From positions 1 to 45,953 of the forward strand of contig DATJXG010000263.1 in assembly GCA_035500455.1 (NCBI GenBank): 45,953 nucleotides of DNA, given 5' to 3'. A model generated the notes under the pieces. The model worked only from the letters and a program-made list of their open reading frames with translations, was not told the origin of the DNA and made no database searches. A program made the translations under genes and the position numbers. Shown piece by piece: positions 23,806 through 33,618 of the stretch (the stretch's first letter is position 1; each line of letters begins with the position of its first letter). Origin of the DNA: DATJXG01 sp035500455. Its GTDB lineage: Bacteria > Acidobacteriota > Terriglobia > Terriglobales > Acidobacteriaceae.

Positions 23806-26661
23806 TCAGTGCTTACCGCTGAGTTCGACCCACCTGATCTCACTCGAGAGCGGTATCACAAATGCGCCACGTTCAGATGGCAAGAGTGTCGTTGGACGGT
23901 ATTCTCCGATGCCCTTTACTTTCGCCGGTTGCTCAATTCGAAGTCTTGCCGCCGGAGTGAACTGATCGGCAGGGGAAAGCCCCACGCGAACCACCCCGGT
24001 CTTCGGATTGAACTCCATCCGATCGAACGTGCCGGCATCGAGCGTCAGCCAGAGTCCGAGCGGCGCAATGTAAATCCGGCTTCGGCGCGAGTCGAGTGGG
24101 GTAGCACTCACCGTGTTGCCTTCCACCTTCAGGTTGGCTCCAAATGCGACCCATCCGAACTGCGGATGATCGACGATATACGTAGCCGTGTTCCACGCGT
24201 GTCCAAAAAAGTTCGGCCCGTTGTCGCCGGAGACCGGGTCCGGCCTGAGCATGTCGGGAAAGGAATGAAAGGCAGGCGCCATGAACCCTTCCTGATCTAT
24301 GTCAGTCAGCGGTCCCATGGCGCCGCCATATCCCACACGCAGAAGGTAAAAATCGTCGGGGTGCTCGCGGTATTCCGTCAGCAGGGGAATCGCATTAAGT
24401 CCTGATCCATAGTGATGCAGCTGCCGCTCCAGCCGCTGATACTTCGCCGCGAAGATGAAGTCCCAATAACGCCTCGCGCTGCCGTTGTATCCCCAGTGCG
24501 GAATTGCCGGGTCGTAGCCGAGAATCGCATTCAATGTGACTTCGGCTTTATCTTCGTAGCCGAAATATTTCGTCCACGCGTAAACCTCCTCTTGCCCGGT
24601 CGAGTCCCACGGCATCTCGCTGCCGAAGGGATAGGCTTGCTTCTTCCAGCGCTCAGCGCGTTCGCGCATCCTGGCTTCCAGGTTTGCAGCTTCTGCCTGC
24701 ATGCCCTCGCGCTTGAGGTCTTCAAGTATCTGGACGAATATGGTGCCTTCCATCTGGCCGAAGACCGCCAATTCCTGCGCGAAGTTCGTCATCGCGACGG
24801 ATGTCTGATACGCCTGCTTCAGGTACCACTCCCAGGGACGATTTGTCGCCAGGCCCTGGTGGTTTCGTGCCAGACGATAAAGCACCCAGTAGGCCGCCGC
24901 CACGTGCGGGTAATCGTAAGACCGATCCACGGCCTCCGATGCCTGCTTGTTCCAGCTGGTCCAGCTCGTCCAATCGAGATCGCTGCGGTAGTAATTCGGC
25001 GGCAGTTGGTCGGGCTGGTAGTAAAAAAGACTCTTGCGCACCCCATACTGCCGGGCCCCATCGTTGAACTGCAGCCTTCCCCACACCACGCCATCTACAA
25101 ACTCCTCGAGCTTTTCGACTTCTTCCTTATTAGGTTGATCGAACTCTTTCATCATGGCGGCGAGCCATGATCCGGCGCCGCCCTCGTCGCTGAGGCCCGC
25201 CATCCACACCCGGCTGTCCTGCAGCACCGGCTGATTGGTCTCACGATCGTAGGTGATCACCGAGGGAGCGCGATGAAATGGATCATTCGCATCGGTAAAC
25301 CACTGGCGCGTAGTCAGGAAGTGCCCCAGGTCCGAGACCACCTGTGCCTCCGGCTTGGTCACAAAATACTGGATCGTCTGCACCAGGCCATCCGCATAGG
25401 TCACGGTCAGGCGCGAACGCCCCCATGCTCGCCCTCTTAATTGATACGACGCCCAGCTGCCCCGTGCGGCATTTCCCTTTTGCACGCTGATAGACTCGGG
25501 AGGTTCGACAGAAATTGATTTCACCGGCTTCGGGTACTTCAGGAAGAGGTGGGCGTCAACATCGGTGGGCAGCACGTAACCGGGAATGCCTACCGCGACA
25601 GGCCGGCCATTGGCTGCGAGTGTCGCGTCTATATCACGAATGGAACCCGAAAGCAGAAACTTCAGCGCATAAGTTTTCGATTCTCCCGGGAGCAGCGTCA
25701 CAGAAGTCGGCGGGTTCCACTCCGGCACACCCTTCCATTCGTTCTCCGCATAAGCCTCACTGTGGACCATCCACTGGTAGAAACCTTCGAACGTGATCCC
25801 GCGCGGTGTGGGATCGGTGAACACCGGCTTAGCTCCCCACAACCCGGGCCGGTCGAGGATGGGGTTGTAGGCTTCGAACGGTGTTTTATCCTCAGGAACA
25901 ACCAGCAAAGCCGGACCGTGGCCATTCAAACGCGTCACCTGAAGATACCCGGCATCCATCCCGATGTACGGGTCGTAGAAAGAACAAACGGCATGCGCCT
26001 GCTCGAGCGAGCGGTGGTTCAACACGTTATTGAAGATCATCGGAATGCCGAGCGCGCCAACGGTCACGGGCTGACGGCTTTCGTTTTTCAGAGTGAATCG
26101 TAATACCAGCTTCCCGTTATCGAGTTCCCAGGCGCGCGTAATCTGCAGCGGTATATCGGAGGGCAAAGTAGGGGCGAGGTTCGCTGCGGCCATTACCTGA
26201 CCGGATGCCGGTAGAGGTGTGACCGGCTTGCGCGCCGCCGCAGTCGAATAGTTCTTCCACTCTTCGGAGCTGCCGGTGCGCAAGCGAAGGGTGATGTCGC
26301 CGAGATGAAAGTAGCCGTTCTCAGATCTTTCCACCAGCAGGTCGCCCGGGGTGAAATCAAACCCGCCAGCTCCTTTCGGCTTCAGTGCGGCCAGGGTTTG
26401 CGAAGAGCGTACGAGCGTCAGCTTGAACTCCGGCGTTTCGAAGTCGATTGATCCCTGTTGCAGCATCGCACCCGGCGCAGCGGGAGCAGTGTCTTTCTGG
26501 TTCTGCGCATAGGAGGGATTAGAAGAGAGAAGTAGAAACAGTAAGACCGGAAGCAGCAAACGCCACAGGCGCAGGTGTCGAAGCCGACGAACACCGCGCT
26601 CGAGCAAGAGGAATGGTGGTGTTTGCTTCGGCAAAACGCTACGAGTGTATACTGTATCCAT
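23806..26661 (-). CDS. DUF5695-like exported protein (candidate glycan-active enzyme)
   Basis: Large exported protein (951 aa as read) with a hydrophobic export signal (LWRLLLPVLLFLLLSSNPSYAQ, about residues 32-53). A beta-rich N-terminal half is followed by a helical domain rich in aromatic and acidic residues (YYRSDLDWTSWTSW, YDYPHVAAAYWVLYRLARNH, RRYWDFIFAAKYQRLERQLHHYGSG), which suggests an (alpha/alpha)-toroid. I place it with DUF5695 proteins from overall pattern, not from a search. No activity can be assigned. The first ATG lies inside the shared dyad, so translation may really start further in, for example at TTG 26634. The C-terminal part is clearly homologous to the fragment at the right window edge. 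Divergent from the Tat-exported glycosidase-like gene. Confidence 0.7.
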   Translation of the reverse strand: MDTVYTRSVLPKQTPPFLLLERGVRRLRHLRLWRLLLPVLLFLLLSSNPSYAQNQKDTAPAAPGAMLQQGSIDFETPEFKLTLVRSSQTLAALKPKGAGGFDFTPGDLLVERSENGYFHLGDITLRLRTGSSEEWKNYSTAAARKPVTPLPASGQVMAAANLAPTLPSDIPLQITRAWELDNGKLVLRFTLKNESRQPVTVGALGIPMIFNNVLNHRSLEQAHAVCSFYDPYIGMDAGYLQVTRLNGHGPALLVVPEDKTPFEAYNPILDRPGLWGAKPVFTDPTPRGITFEGFYQWMVHSEAYAENEWKGVPEWNPPTSVTLLPGESKTYALKFLLSGSIRDIDATLAANGRPVAVGIPGYVLPTDVDAHLFLKYPKPVKSISVEPPESISVQKGNAARGSWASYQLRGRAWGRSRLTVTYADGLVQTIQYFVTKPEAQVVSDLGHFLTTRQWFTDANDPFHRAPSVITYDRETNQPVLQDSRVWMAGLSDEGGAGSWLAAMMKEFDQPNKEEVEKLEEFVDGVVWGRLQFNDGARQYGVRKSLFYYQPDQLPPNYYRSDLDWTSWTSWNKQASEAVDRSYDYPHVAAAYWVLYRLARNHQGLATNRPWEWYLKQAYQTSVAMTNFAQELAVFGQMEGTIFVQILEDLKREGMQAEAANLEARMRERAERWKKQAYPFGSEMPWDSTGQEEVYAWTKYFGYEDKAEVTLNAILGYDPAIPHWGYNGSARRYWDFIFAAKYQRLERQLHHYGSGLNAIPLLTEYREHPDDFYLLRVGYGGAMGPLTDIDQEGFMAPAFHSFPDMLRPDPVSGDNGPNFFGHAWNTATYIVDHPQFGWVAFGANLKVEGNTVSATPLDSRRSRIYIAPLGLWLTLDAGTFDRMEFNPKTGVVRVGLSPADQFTPAARLRIEQPAKVKGIGEYRPTTLLPSERGAFVIPLSSEIRWVELSGKH
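26646..26660. promoter_or_regulatory. Dyad operator (site c) between divergent glycan genes
   Basis: TGTATAC-T-GTATCCA, the most symmetrical of the six copies apart from site b. It lies between the DUF5695-like gene (minus) and the glycosidase-like gene (plus) and overlaps the annotated ATG of the former (26659-26661). On the minus strand TATACA or TACAGT within it could be a -10 box; no good -35 box is seen. Confidence 0.6.
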
Positions 26662-26805
26662 TTCTGTTTACCAGCCCGAAAATCTTGAACCGACCTGGGC
26701 GGCCGGTTGGAGGCCGAACCAGATCAATTTACCGCAGCGCCGCAATCCACCGGGCGCTTATTCGCGATCCTGCAGAAGCGGATCATTGGGAGGACGAGGG
26801 CAATC

Positions 26806-29148
26806 ATGGACCGCCGTGACTTTCTGCAAAAACTGGCTGTCGCAGCCGCCGCCATCGAAGTTCTTCCCGCGGGAGTCTCCGACGCTCAAAATCCGCCAAC
26901 GAAAACCACTCCTCTCTCACCTTCTGAGCCAGTGGACCTCAGCGGTTTTCAGCTCACGGCCGCGTTTACCACCAAAACTGGCGGCTGGAAAGTCTATGAA
27001 GACTGGAACTCGCGCGAAGGCGCGCTCGTCTTCGTCTCCAGCCGCGGGGAGCAGATTGTTCTCCCGAAGTCCGCCGAGGCCTCATTTCCTGAAGCCGATC
27101 CACCTTATCTCGGGTTGAGCTTAAAGGACATTGGCATGGAGTCGCGCGATCTGCTCGCGGAGCGCTTGCTGGAAAAGGGAGATCCTGATCCGCAAATGGT
27201 GAAGTCAGCCGCGCCACCGTTGGCCTCTGCCGATAAAGATGGCCGCCGATGGACTACTTTCGTAGGCACGAAAGAAGCCTACGATGTCGCGCCGGTTTAC
27301 TACGGGGGCAGCACTCGAACCTATCATCCCATCCAGTATTCCTCCGAGTTGCATCAGGCGACCGAAAAAAATCGGGTGTACGACGGCCTCGTTGGCGGCT
27401 GGATGCCGGCCGCCCGCAAAGTCATTCCGGTCTCGGACAGCGAATTTTGGGAGATCATCGTTTTCGGCGATGTCGATGCCCATGACAAGTTCATCGTGCA
27501 AACCTGGCATCGCACCGCGTTGATCAAGGACGGCAAGATTGCCCAAGCGGTTTACGGCCACAGCTACCCCGCATTCCCGCCCGCGCGACAAGACCCCAAG
27601 GCCGAAGAGTTCTACCGGGCGCTGCTCGCATTCTGTGAGTACTGGCAACGCCAGCTCAACGACTTCGCTCCGGCAAAGCTACCGGACCGCGCATGGATCG
27701 ACATGTCCAGGCACGCGTTCGCCAAAGACCTGATGACGCGCCCTGGAGGCGTCTATCCAAAATACGGAGCGGTGGATCGCGATTATGCGGGCTCCGAATA
27801 CGACGGCTTTCAGGACATTTTCACCAGCGCGGTTTACGCCAACCTGGAATGGGGAAGGTTCGAGCACGCCCGCGATTTCATCGACAACTATTTCACCGAT
27901 TTTGTCGATGCCAGGGGCATGATCAACATGCGCGGGCCGGAAACCGCGCAGTTTGGAATGACGCTGACGCTACTGGCGAAATACTTCAATTACACTCGCG
28001 ACAGCACCCTGATTCTGAAGCACCGCTCGAAAATCGAAGCCACCGCCAGACTGCTGGCCGACATGCATGATGAAAGCCTCAAACGGCCACCCGACGATCC
28101 CGGCCACGGACTCATCCACGGCTGGAGTGAATCGGATTCGTGTCTGCATCCCGATCCCGGCCTGTACTGGAAGCCCTACTACGCCAACAGCGCGTTTGCC
28201 GCGCGCGGTTTCAAAGATATCGCTCAAACGTGGGGAGAACTGGCTCACAGCGCATCGCGCCCCGAATTCCGGAAGATTGCAAAGGCCTGGGACGATCGCA
28301 GCAAGACCCTCCAGGCGCGCACCCTCGAAAGCATCCAGCAGAACATCCAGCGCGACAAAAACCCGCCTTACATCGGATTGTTTCCGGGAACTCGCCTCAC
28401 CTTTCGTGAATCATTGGAACAGGAAAAACCTAGTCCACAGCTGTGGCCGCATCGCCCTTATTGCGAACTGTTGCAGGCAGACGTGCTTCCTCGCGATCTC
28501 GCCAACCTAGTGATCGACTGCGTGCGCGCTTACGGCGCGACCACCCTGGGAGTCGTCGCCAACGTCTGGGGCTTTAGCCCTGAGGGCCGCGAAATCCTGG
28601 GATTCATCACTTACGGCTACGCCCAGATGCTGCTTCGTCTCGACCGCATCGAGGAGTTCCTTCTGTTCCTGTACGCGCATCGCTTTCACGATCACTCTCG
28701 CGGCAGTTGGGTGGCGGGAGAAGTCACGAACATCAACGGGGACTCGGCCCTGTTTTGTATGCCGGCACAACACACCATCCCGTTACTCGTACGTTGGATG
28801 ATGGTGCTTGAGGATTCTGACGAGGAGAAGCTCTATCTCGGGAAAGGCCTGCCGCGCGAGTGGGTGGCTTCGGAAAAGGAAATCTCTATTCATGGCGCGC
28901 CCACCCGATGGGGCAGAGTGAACTTCAGCCTGCAATCCAAGCTTGCCGCAAAACGGGTCGAGGCGCGGCTGGAACTCTCCCGAGCGGCTCCCGAGCAGGT
29001 GGAACTCAAGTTTCGCTTGCCGGCGCAACTCACGCTGAAATCAGCCTCGGTGAACGGTGCGCCAACGCCGGCGTCAGGAGCAGACGCAACGATCACGTTC
29101 GCTCCGAGAGACAAGCGGCAGTTTGAGATTATCGGCCAGTTGCAATAG
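26806..29148 (+). CDS. Tat-exported unassigned (alpha/alpha)-toroid glycosidase-like protein (copy 1)
   Basis: A 780-residue exported protein. A longer frame reaches 26707, but the ATG at 26806 has GAGGG five bases upstream and gives a twin-arginine-like leader (MDRRDFLQKLAVAAAA). No known family was recognised with confidence. A beta-rich first third is followed by a helical domain (about 290-680) that looks like an (alpha/alpha)6 toroid. Candidate acidic catalytic residues are E379 in RGPETAQF and E442/D444 in GWSESDS. The paralogue at 39904 has the same motifs with exactly the same 63-residue spacing. It heads a plus-strand operon with a DUF885-like protein and a GH127-type enzyme, and faces the shared dyad. 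A glycosidase for plant glycoprotein glycans is the likeliest role. Confidence 0.72.
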   Translation: MDRRDFLQKLAVAAAAIEVLPAGVSDAQNPPTKTTPLSPSEPVDLSGFQLTAAFTTKTGGWKVYEDWNSREGALVFVSSRGEQIVLPKSAEASFPEADPPYLGLSLKDIGMESRDLLAERLLEKGDPDPQMVKSAAPPLASADKDGRRWTTFVGTKEAYDVAPVYYGGSTRTYHPIQYSSELHQATEKNRVYDGLVGGWMPAARKVIPVSDSEFWEIIVFGDVDAHDKFIVQTWHRTALIKDGKIAQAVYGHSYPAFPPARQDPKAEEFYRALLAFCEYWQRQLNDFAPAKLPDRAWIDMSRHAFAKDLMTRPGGVYPKYGAVDRDYAGSEYDGFQDIFTSAVYANLEWGRFEHARDFIDNYFTDFVDARGMINMRGPETAQFGMTLTLLAKYFNYTRDSTLILKHRSKIEATARLLADMHDESLKRPPDDPGHGLIHGWSESDSCLHPDPGLYWKPYYANSAFAARGFKDIAQTWGELAHSASRPEFRKIAKAWDDRSKTLQARTLESIQQNIQRDKNPPYIGLFPGTRLTFRESLEQEKPSPQLWPHRPYCELLQADVLPRDLANLVIDCVRAYGATTLGVVANVWGFSPEGREILGFITYGYAQMLLRLDRIEEFLLFLYAHRFHDHSRGSWVAGEVTNINGDSALFCMPAQHTIPLLVRWMMVLEDSDEEKLYLGKGLPREWVASEKEISIHGAPTRWGRVNFSLQSKLAAKRVEARLELSRAAPEQVELKFRLPAQLTLKSASVNGAPTPASGADATITFAPRDKRQFEIIGQLQ

Positions 29149-29289
29149 TCGGAGCTATTCCTCACCCTGCATAGGCCTGGTAACACGCGCCGCCGATGGC
29201 ATTGGGTTGCGTAGGGCAGCAAAGCTGCGACTTGAGAACTGAAACTTCTGATAACGGCAACAGGCAACTGAATTGGAGGATGGGTAAGC

Positions 29290-31002
29290 ATGCGGCTTCA
29301 ACTCCGCCACGCTATAGCGATCGCGGCCCTGTTCTTGGGAGCAATGGGCGCTGGTTCAGCGGAGGCTGGTTCGGCAATGGCTACAGGCGAGCCCGATGGC
29401 TATCCCGCGTTGGTCAAGCTTTTTGAGCAATGGCGGGAATTCGAACGTCCGGTGATGAAGAATGGTGTTCCCGACTACAGCGCGAGCGCGATGACCGCTA
29501 AGGCGGCAGCGCTGTCCCGGTGGCGTCAGCGGCTCGACGCAATCGATCCCAAGCCGTGGCCCATTGCAGAGCAGAACGACTACAAGCTGGTGAAGGCCGA
29601 GATGAATGGGCTCGACTTCAACCTGAGGGTGCTCCGCCCCTGGGCGCGCGATCCCGCGTTCTATACGAGCGTGTGGTCCTCCCGCAGCGATGTACCCTCG
29701 CGCGAAGCTCCGGTTTCCTACCCCGAGATCCAGCTCTACAACTATCGTTTTCCGCTCGACGCCGAGGCGCAGAAGGACTTAACCGCGAAGATCGGCATGA
29801 TTCCCGCCTTCCTGGCCGAGGCCAAGGAGAATCTCAAGACGAGCAACGCGCGCGACCTCTGGGTGTATGGCGCGGAGGAACTGCGCAATCAGTCCCGTAC
29901 CCTGGCTTCGCTCGAGGCGGGGACGCTGACCGTCCACACGTTAGCCGAGCACCAGCACGCCGACTTGAGCGGCGCCAGCCCGGATTTGCGCGCCGCCGTG
30001 AGCAGCGCCCGCACGGCGACCGACGAATTCGTGGCCTGGCTGGTGAAGCTTGCGCCCACGAAGAACGGCCCTTCGGGCGTGGGCAAGGAGAACTACACCT
30101 GGTATCAGCAGAACGTGCACTTCATTCCGTACAACTGGGACGAGGAGGTCGTCCTGCTACGCCGCGAGCTGGAGCGCGCGCAATCATCCTTGCGTCTTGA
30201 GGAACACAGGAACCGCAACCTGCCTCCGCTGGAGCCGGCTGCCGATGCCGCCGCGTTCGACAAGATGGCGCAGGACCGGGTGGATAAGTTCGTGGATTTT
30301 CTGGTGAAGCAGGAGATTATCCCGGATAAGCCTTACATCCGGCCGGCACTGGCGGAAGAGGTCGGCCACTTTGTTCCAGAGGAGCAACGGGTGTTCTTTA
30401 CCCGCATCACCCACCGCGAGCCCATGGTGCTTTTCTCGCACGACTATCACTGGCTCGATCTGTCGCGTATGCGCGACGAGCCAAACCCGAGCCCAATTCG
30501 CCGCCAGGTCCTGCTTTCCAACATTTGGGACAACCGAGCGGAGGGTTTCGCCACCGCCTTCGAAGAGCTGATGATGCACGCCGGTCTGTACGACGATAAT
30601 CCACGCGCCAAAGAGCTGGTGTGGATTGCCCTGGCCAACCGCGCCGCCCGCGGCCTGGCCTCGCTCTATGTGCAGGCGAATCAATTTACGCTGGAGCAGG
30701 CGGGACAGTTCCAGGCGGAATGGACGCCGCGCGGCTGGGCGAGGGCAAAAGACTCGCTTACCACCTTCGAGCAGCTGCTTTATCTCCGGCAGCCCGGTTA
30801 TGGTAGCTGCTACATCACCGGCAAGATGCTCACCGACGAACTCATCACGGACTATGCCCACCAGCAGGAGTTGGCCGGCAAGCCGTTTGTGCTGCGCGAT
30901 TTCATGGATCGCTTCAACAATGAGGGCATGATTCCGATTCCCCTGATGGAGTTGGAGATGGTCTCTGGAAACGCTCGGGTCTCAGGGCCGCAGCAGCCCT
31001 AA
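29290..31002 (+). CDS. Exported DUF885-like protein
   Basis: A 570-residue protein with a signal peptide (residues 1-26, ending AEAG) and a mainly helical mature part. It resembles DUF885 proteins (IDPKPWPIAEQNDYKLVKAEM near residue 90; EGFATAFEELMMHAGL, corresponding to the family's EGWA-x-YAE motif, near 420). I do not see the HExxH-like motif expected of the peptidase-like members; the corresponding stretch reads SHDYHWLDL. GGAGGA lies nine bases before the ATG. It is the middle gene of a probable three-gene operon, 31 bp before the GH127-type gene. Function unknown; peptide or ester hydrolysis is possible but unsupported. Confidence 0.6.
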   Translation: MRLQLRHAIAIAALFLGAMGAGSAEAGSAMATGEPDGYPALVKLFEQWREFERPVMKNGVPDYSASAMTAKAAALSRWRQRLDAIDPKPWPIAEQNDYKLVKAEMNGLDFNLRVLRPWARDPAFYTSVWSSRSDVPSREAPVSYPEIQLYNYRFPLDAEAQKDLTAKIGMIPAFLAEAKENLKTSNARDLWVYGAEELRNQSRTLASLEAGTLTVHTLAEHQHADLSGASPDLRAAVSSARTATDEFVAWLVKLAPTKNGPSGVGKENYTWYQQNVHFIPYNWDEEVVLLRRELERAQSSLRLEEHRNRNLPPLEPAADAAAFDKMAQDRVDKFVDFLVKQEIIPDKPYIRPALAEEVGHFVPEEQRVFFTRITHREPMVLFSHDYHWLDLSRMRDEPNPSPIRRQVLLSNIWDNRAEGFATAFEELMMHAGLYDDNPRAKELVWIALANRAARGLASLYVQANQFTLEQAGQFQAEWTPRGWARAKDSLTTFEQLLYLRQPGYGSCYITGKMLTDELITDYAHQQELAGKPFVLRDFMDRFNNEGMIPIPLMELEMVSGNARVSGPQQP

Positions 31003-31033
31003 CCGGTTGTCGCCGAATTCTCACGGAGGAGCA

Positions 31034-33448
31034 ATGAGCATCTTTAGAAACCACAAAGTTACGCGCCGCTCCCTGCTGCTCTCGGGCTGTTGTCTGGTTC
31101 CGGGCATCCGCCTATTAAACGCGCTCGACACGCCGACTGTGGCTGCAACAGATTACGCCGTGAAGCCCGTGCCTCTTACCCAGGTCGATATTCTCGACGA
31201 TTTCTGGGCGCCGCGCATGGAAGTGAATCGCAATGTTTCCATATGGCACTGCTTCAACAAAATGGAGGAGCCCGACGATTTTGGCAGCCCCAAACTGATC
31301 GAAGCGGCGGCTTACATGCTGGCCAAGCGTCCTGATCCCAAGCTCGAGGAATACGTGGATCAAGTGATCGACAGGCTGGTGACGCAACTGAACCCGCGCC
31401 TTACCGATCCCCATAAGGCGGTTCGCGTGCCTGGTCATTTCCTGGAAGGCGCGGTCGCCTACTATGCCGTTACCGGCAAGCGGAAGATGCTCGATGCTGC
31501 GCTCGAAGACGGCAAAGTGATTGATGCGAATTTCGGACCCGGCAAACGAGACTACATCTCCGAACACGAAGGCCAGAAAATCGGATTGCTGGCGCTTTAT
31601 CGTCTGACCGGCGACGAAAAATATCTAAAGCTCGCCAAGTTCTTCATGGATGGACGTGGCAAAGACGGCTATCCGCGAACCGGAGAATATGCGATTGACC
31701 GCACCTACGCGCAGGACCATGAACCGGTAGTGAAACAGGACGAAGCCGTGGGCCATTGCGTGCGCGCCATGTTTTTATACATTCCGCTCGCCGATCTTGC
31801 GGCGCTGACGGGAAGGCCGGAATATCAGGAAGCTGCGGACAAGATCTGGGAAGACATGGTCCACCACAAGCTTTATTTGACGGGGAGCATCGGATCCATT
31901 CGTTTTCATGAGCAGTTCGGCAGCGCTTATGAGCTTCCCAATCTCAGCGCCTGGAACGAGACCTGTGCTGCCTATGGAAATGTTGTGTGGAACCAGCGCA
32001 TGTTCCAGTTGCATCAGGATGCCAAGTACATCGATGTGCTGGAGCGGGTCCTCTATAACGGCTTCGCAGACGGCGTTTCGCTCAAGGGAGATCACTTCTT
32101 CTACCAGAATCCTCTGCGCTCCTTTGGCAACTACGAACGCTTCGATTGGATCGATGTTCCCTGCTGCCCTCCGAATGTGGTGCGCCTGCTGGCTTCTCTG
32201 GGAAGTTACGTCTATGCGCAGTCTTCCGATTCGATTTACGTCAACCTCTTCGTTGGGAGCAAGGCAAAGGTGGGCCTCCCCAGTGGAAGCACTGTCGCAA
32301 TTCACCAGGAGACTCGATATCCATGGGAAGGAGAGGTCAGCATCCGCATCAACACCGAGCGAGCTGAACCATTCGCCATGCTGGTGCGCATCCCAGGTTG
32401 GACACGGAATGAAGTGGTTCCTGGCGATCTCTATGAGTACGCGGACAAGTTTGATGAGAAACCGACACTCAAGGTGAATGGCCAGCCTGCCGAGTTAACA
32501 ATGGAGCGCGGCTATGCCCGCATCGAACGAAAATGGGCGAAGGGAGATACAGTTCAGTTGCATTTGCCGATGCCCGTGCGCCGGGTGAAGGCCAATGCCC
32601 AGGCGCAGGAAGATCGCGAGATGGTGGCCTTGCAGCGCGGTCCGCTGGTGTATTGCGCGGAGTGGCCGGACAATAACGGACACGCCTTAAACCTGATCGT
32701 TCCCGAGGACGCCAAGTTCGAGAGCCAATGGCGTCCCGAGTTGCTGAACGGCGTTGAGGTCGTGACCGGCAATGTTGAAGCCTTGCAGAGAGAAGGCAAC
32801 AGCGGTGAACTGGAGGGGCGGCCCCATCGGTTGGTGGCGATTCCGTATCATGCGTGGTCGAATCGCGGGCCCGGGGAGATGGCGGTTTGGATGCCGGGCA
32901 AGCCGGATAAAGCGTGGGTTGCGCCTTTGCCTCCCGATCCCATCCAGGCAGTTCGCTCTTCGGGTGGAGTTGAAAAAGCCTGGACGGGCTACAACGATCA
33001 GAACGATGACATCCGCGCCCTTTACGACGGCAAAGACCCGCTCAGTTCCGCCGACGAGTCTTATTTGTATTTCAGGATGCGGCCCGAACCTGGAACCGCG
33101 GCATGGATTGAATACGAATTCAAAGCGCCGGCCCAGGTGTCTTCTGCGCAGGTTTATTGGTTCGACGACCGGCGATTCTGCCGCGTACCCGCATCTTGGC
33201 GCGTCCTGTATAAAGACGGGAATGCCTGGAAGCCTGTGGCGAACGTTGGGCCCTACATCGTATCCAAAGACAAATTCAATACAGTGAGCTTTTCGCCTGT
33301 GACCACGGTTGCCATGCGTCTGGAAGTGGAGCCGGCAACCAAGTTCTATAAAACCGGCCAGATCGGCCCACCGGCAGCCATGTTTCTTGATAAAGACACT
33401 CAATGGCGGGAGTTCGGGCTGCTGGAGTGGCGAATCTCGGCTTCATGA
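31034..33448 (+). CDS. GH127-family beta-L-arabinofuranosidase
   Basis: An 804-residue enzyme with the full active-site set of GH127, whose type enzyme HypBA1 cleaves beta-L-arabinofuranose disaccharides from hydroxyproline. Glutamates E293 (HEQFGSAYELPN) and E309, and cysteines C311 (WNETC), C377 and C378 (PCCPPN), match the zinc-thiolate site by motif and spacing. A C-terminal region after residue 640 (DDRRFCRVPASWRVL, FGLLEWRI) looks like an added carbohydrate-binding beta-sandwich. The ATG at 31034 has GGAGGA three bases upstream, better than the in-frame start at 31007. The N terminus has twin arginines (TRRSLLLSGCC) and a lipobox-like LSGC, so a Tat or lipoprotein export signal is possible, though the hydrophobic stretch is short. 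Confidence 0.9.
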   Translation: MSIFRNHKVTRRSLLLSGCCLVPGIRLLNALDTPTVAATDYAVKPVPLTQVDILDDFWAPRMEVNRNVSIWHCFNKMEEPDDFGSPKLIEAAAYMLAKRPDPKLEEYVDQVIDRLVTQLNPRLTDPHKAVRVPGHFLEGAVAYYAVTGKRKMLDAALEDGKVIDANFGPGKRDYISEHEGQKIGLLALYRLTGDEKYLKLAKFFMDGRGKDGYPRTGEYAIDRTYAQDHEPVVKQDEAVGHCVRAMFLYIPLADLAALTGRPEYQEAADKIWEDMVHHKLYLTGSIGSIRFHEQFGSAYELPNLSAWNETCAAYGNVVWNQRMFQLHQDAKYIDVLERVLYNGFADGVSLKGDHFFYQNPLRSFGNYERFDWIDVPCCPPNVVRLLASLGSYVYAQSSDSIYVNLFVGSKAKVGLPSGSTVAIHQETRYPWEGEVSIRINTERAEPFAMLVRIPGWTRNEVVPGDLYEYADKFDEKPTLKVNGQPAELTMERGYARIERKWAKGDTVQLHLPMPVRRVKANAQAQEDREMVALQRGPLVYCAEWPDNNGHALNLIVPEDAKFESQWRPELLNGVEVVTGNVEALQREGNSGELEGRPHRLVAIPYHAWSNRGPGEMAVWMPGKPDKAWVAPLPPDPIQAVRSSGGVEKAWTGYNDQNDDIRALYDGKDPLSSADESYLYFRMRPEPGTAAWIEYEFKAPAQVSSAQVYWFDDRRFCRVPASWRVLYKDGNAWKPVANVGPYIVSKDKFNTVSFSPVTTVAMRLEVEPATKFYKTGQIGPPAAMFLDKDTQWREFGLLEWRISAS

Positions 33449-33469
33449 TCTTTGGACGAATCCGCGCAG

Positions 33470-33555
33470 GTCATCCCAACAACGTCCTGGCATATGGATG
33501 CGCTTCGTACGGTCCCTCCCCGCCCTCCTTCGTCGGGCAAGTCGGGATGACATCG
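33470..33555. repeat. Dispersed inverted-repeat element, short copy
   Basis: About 86 bp bounded by GTCATCCC (33470) and GGGATGAC (33544-33551). The inner segment 33505-33535, read on the minus strand, closely matches 43520-43551 of the longer copy, with one gap and a few changes. It lies between the converging GH127 and araA genes. It resembles the dispersed palindromic elements common in acidobacterial intergenic DNA. Confidence 0.65.
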
Positions 33556-33618
33556 CTTTGAGGCCAGAGGACCCCTCCCAAAACGGATTCCTCAGACAAT
33601 CTCAAAATCGCCGGCCCG

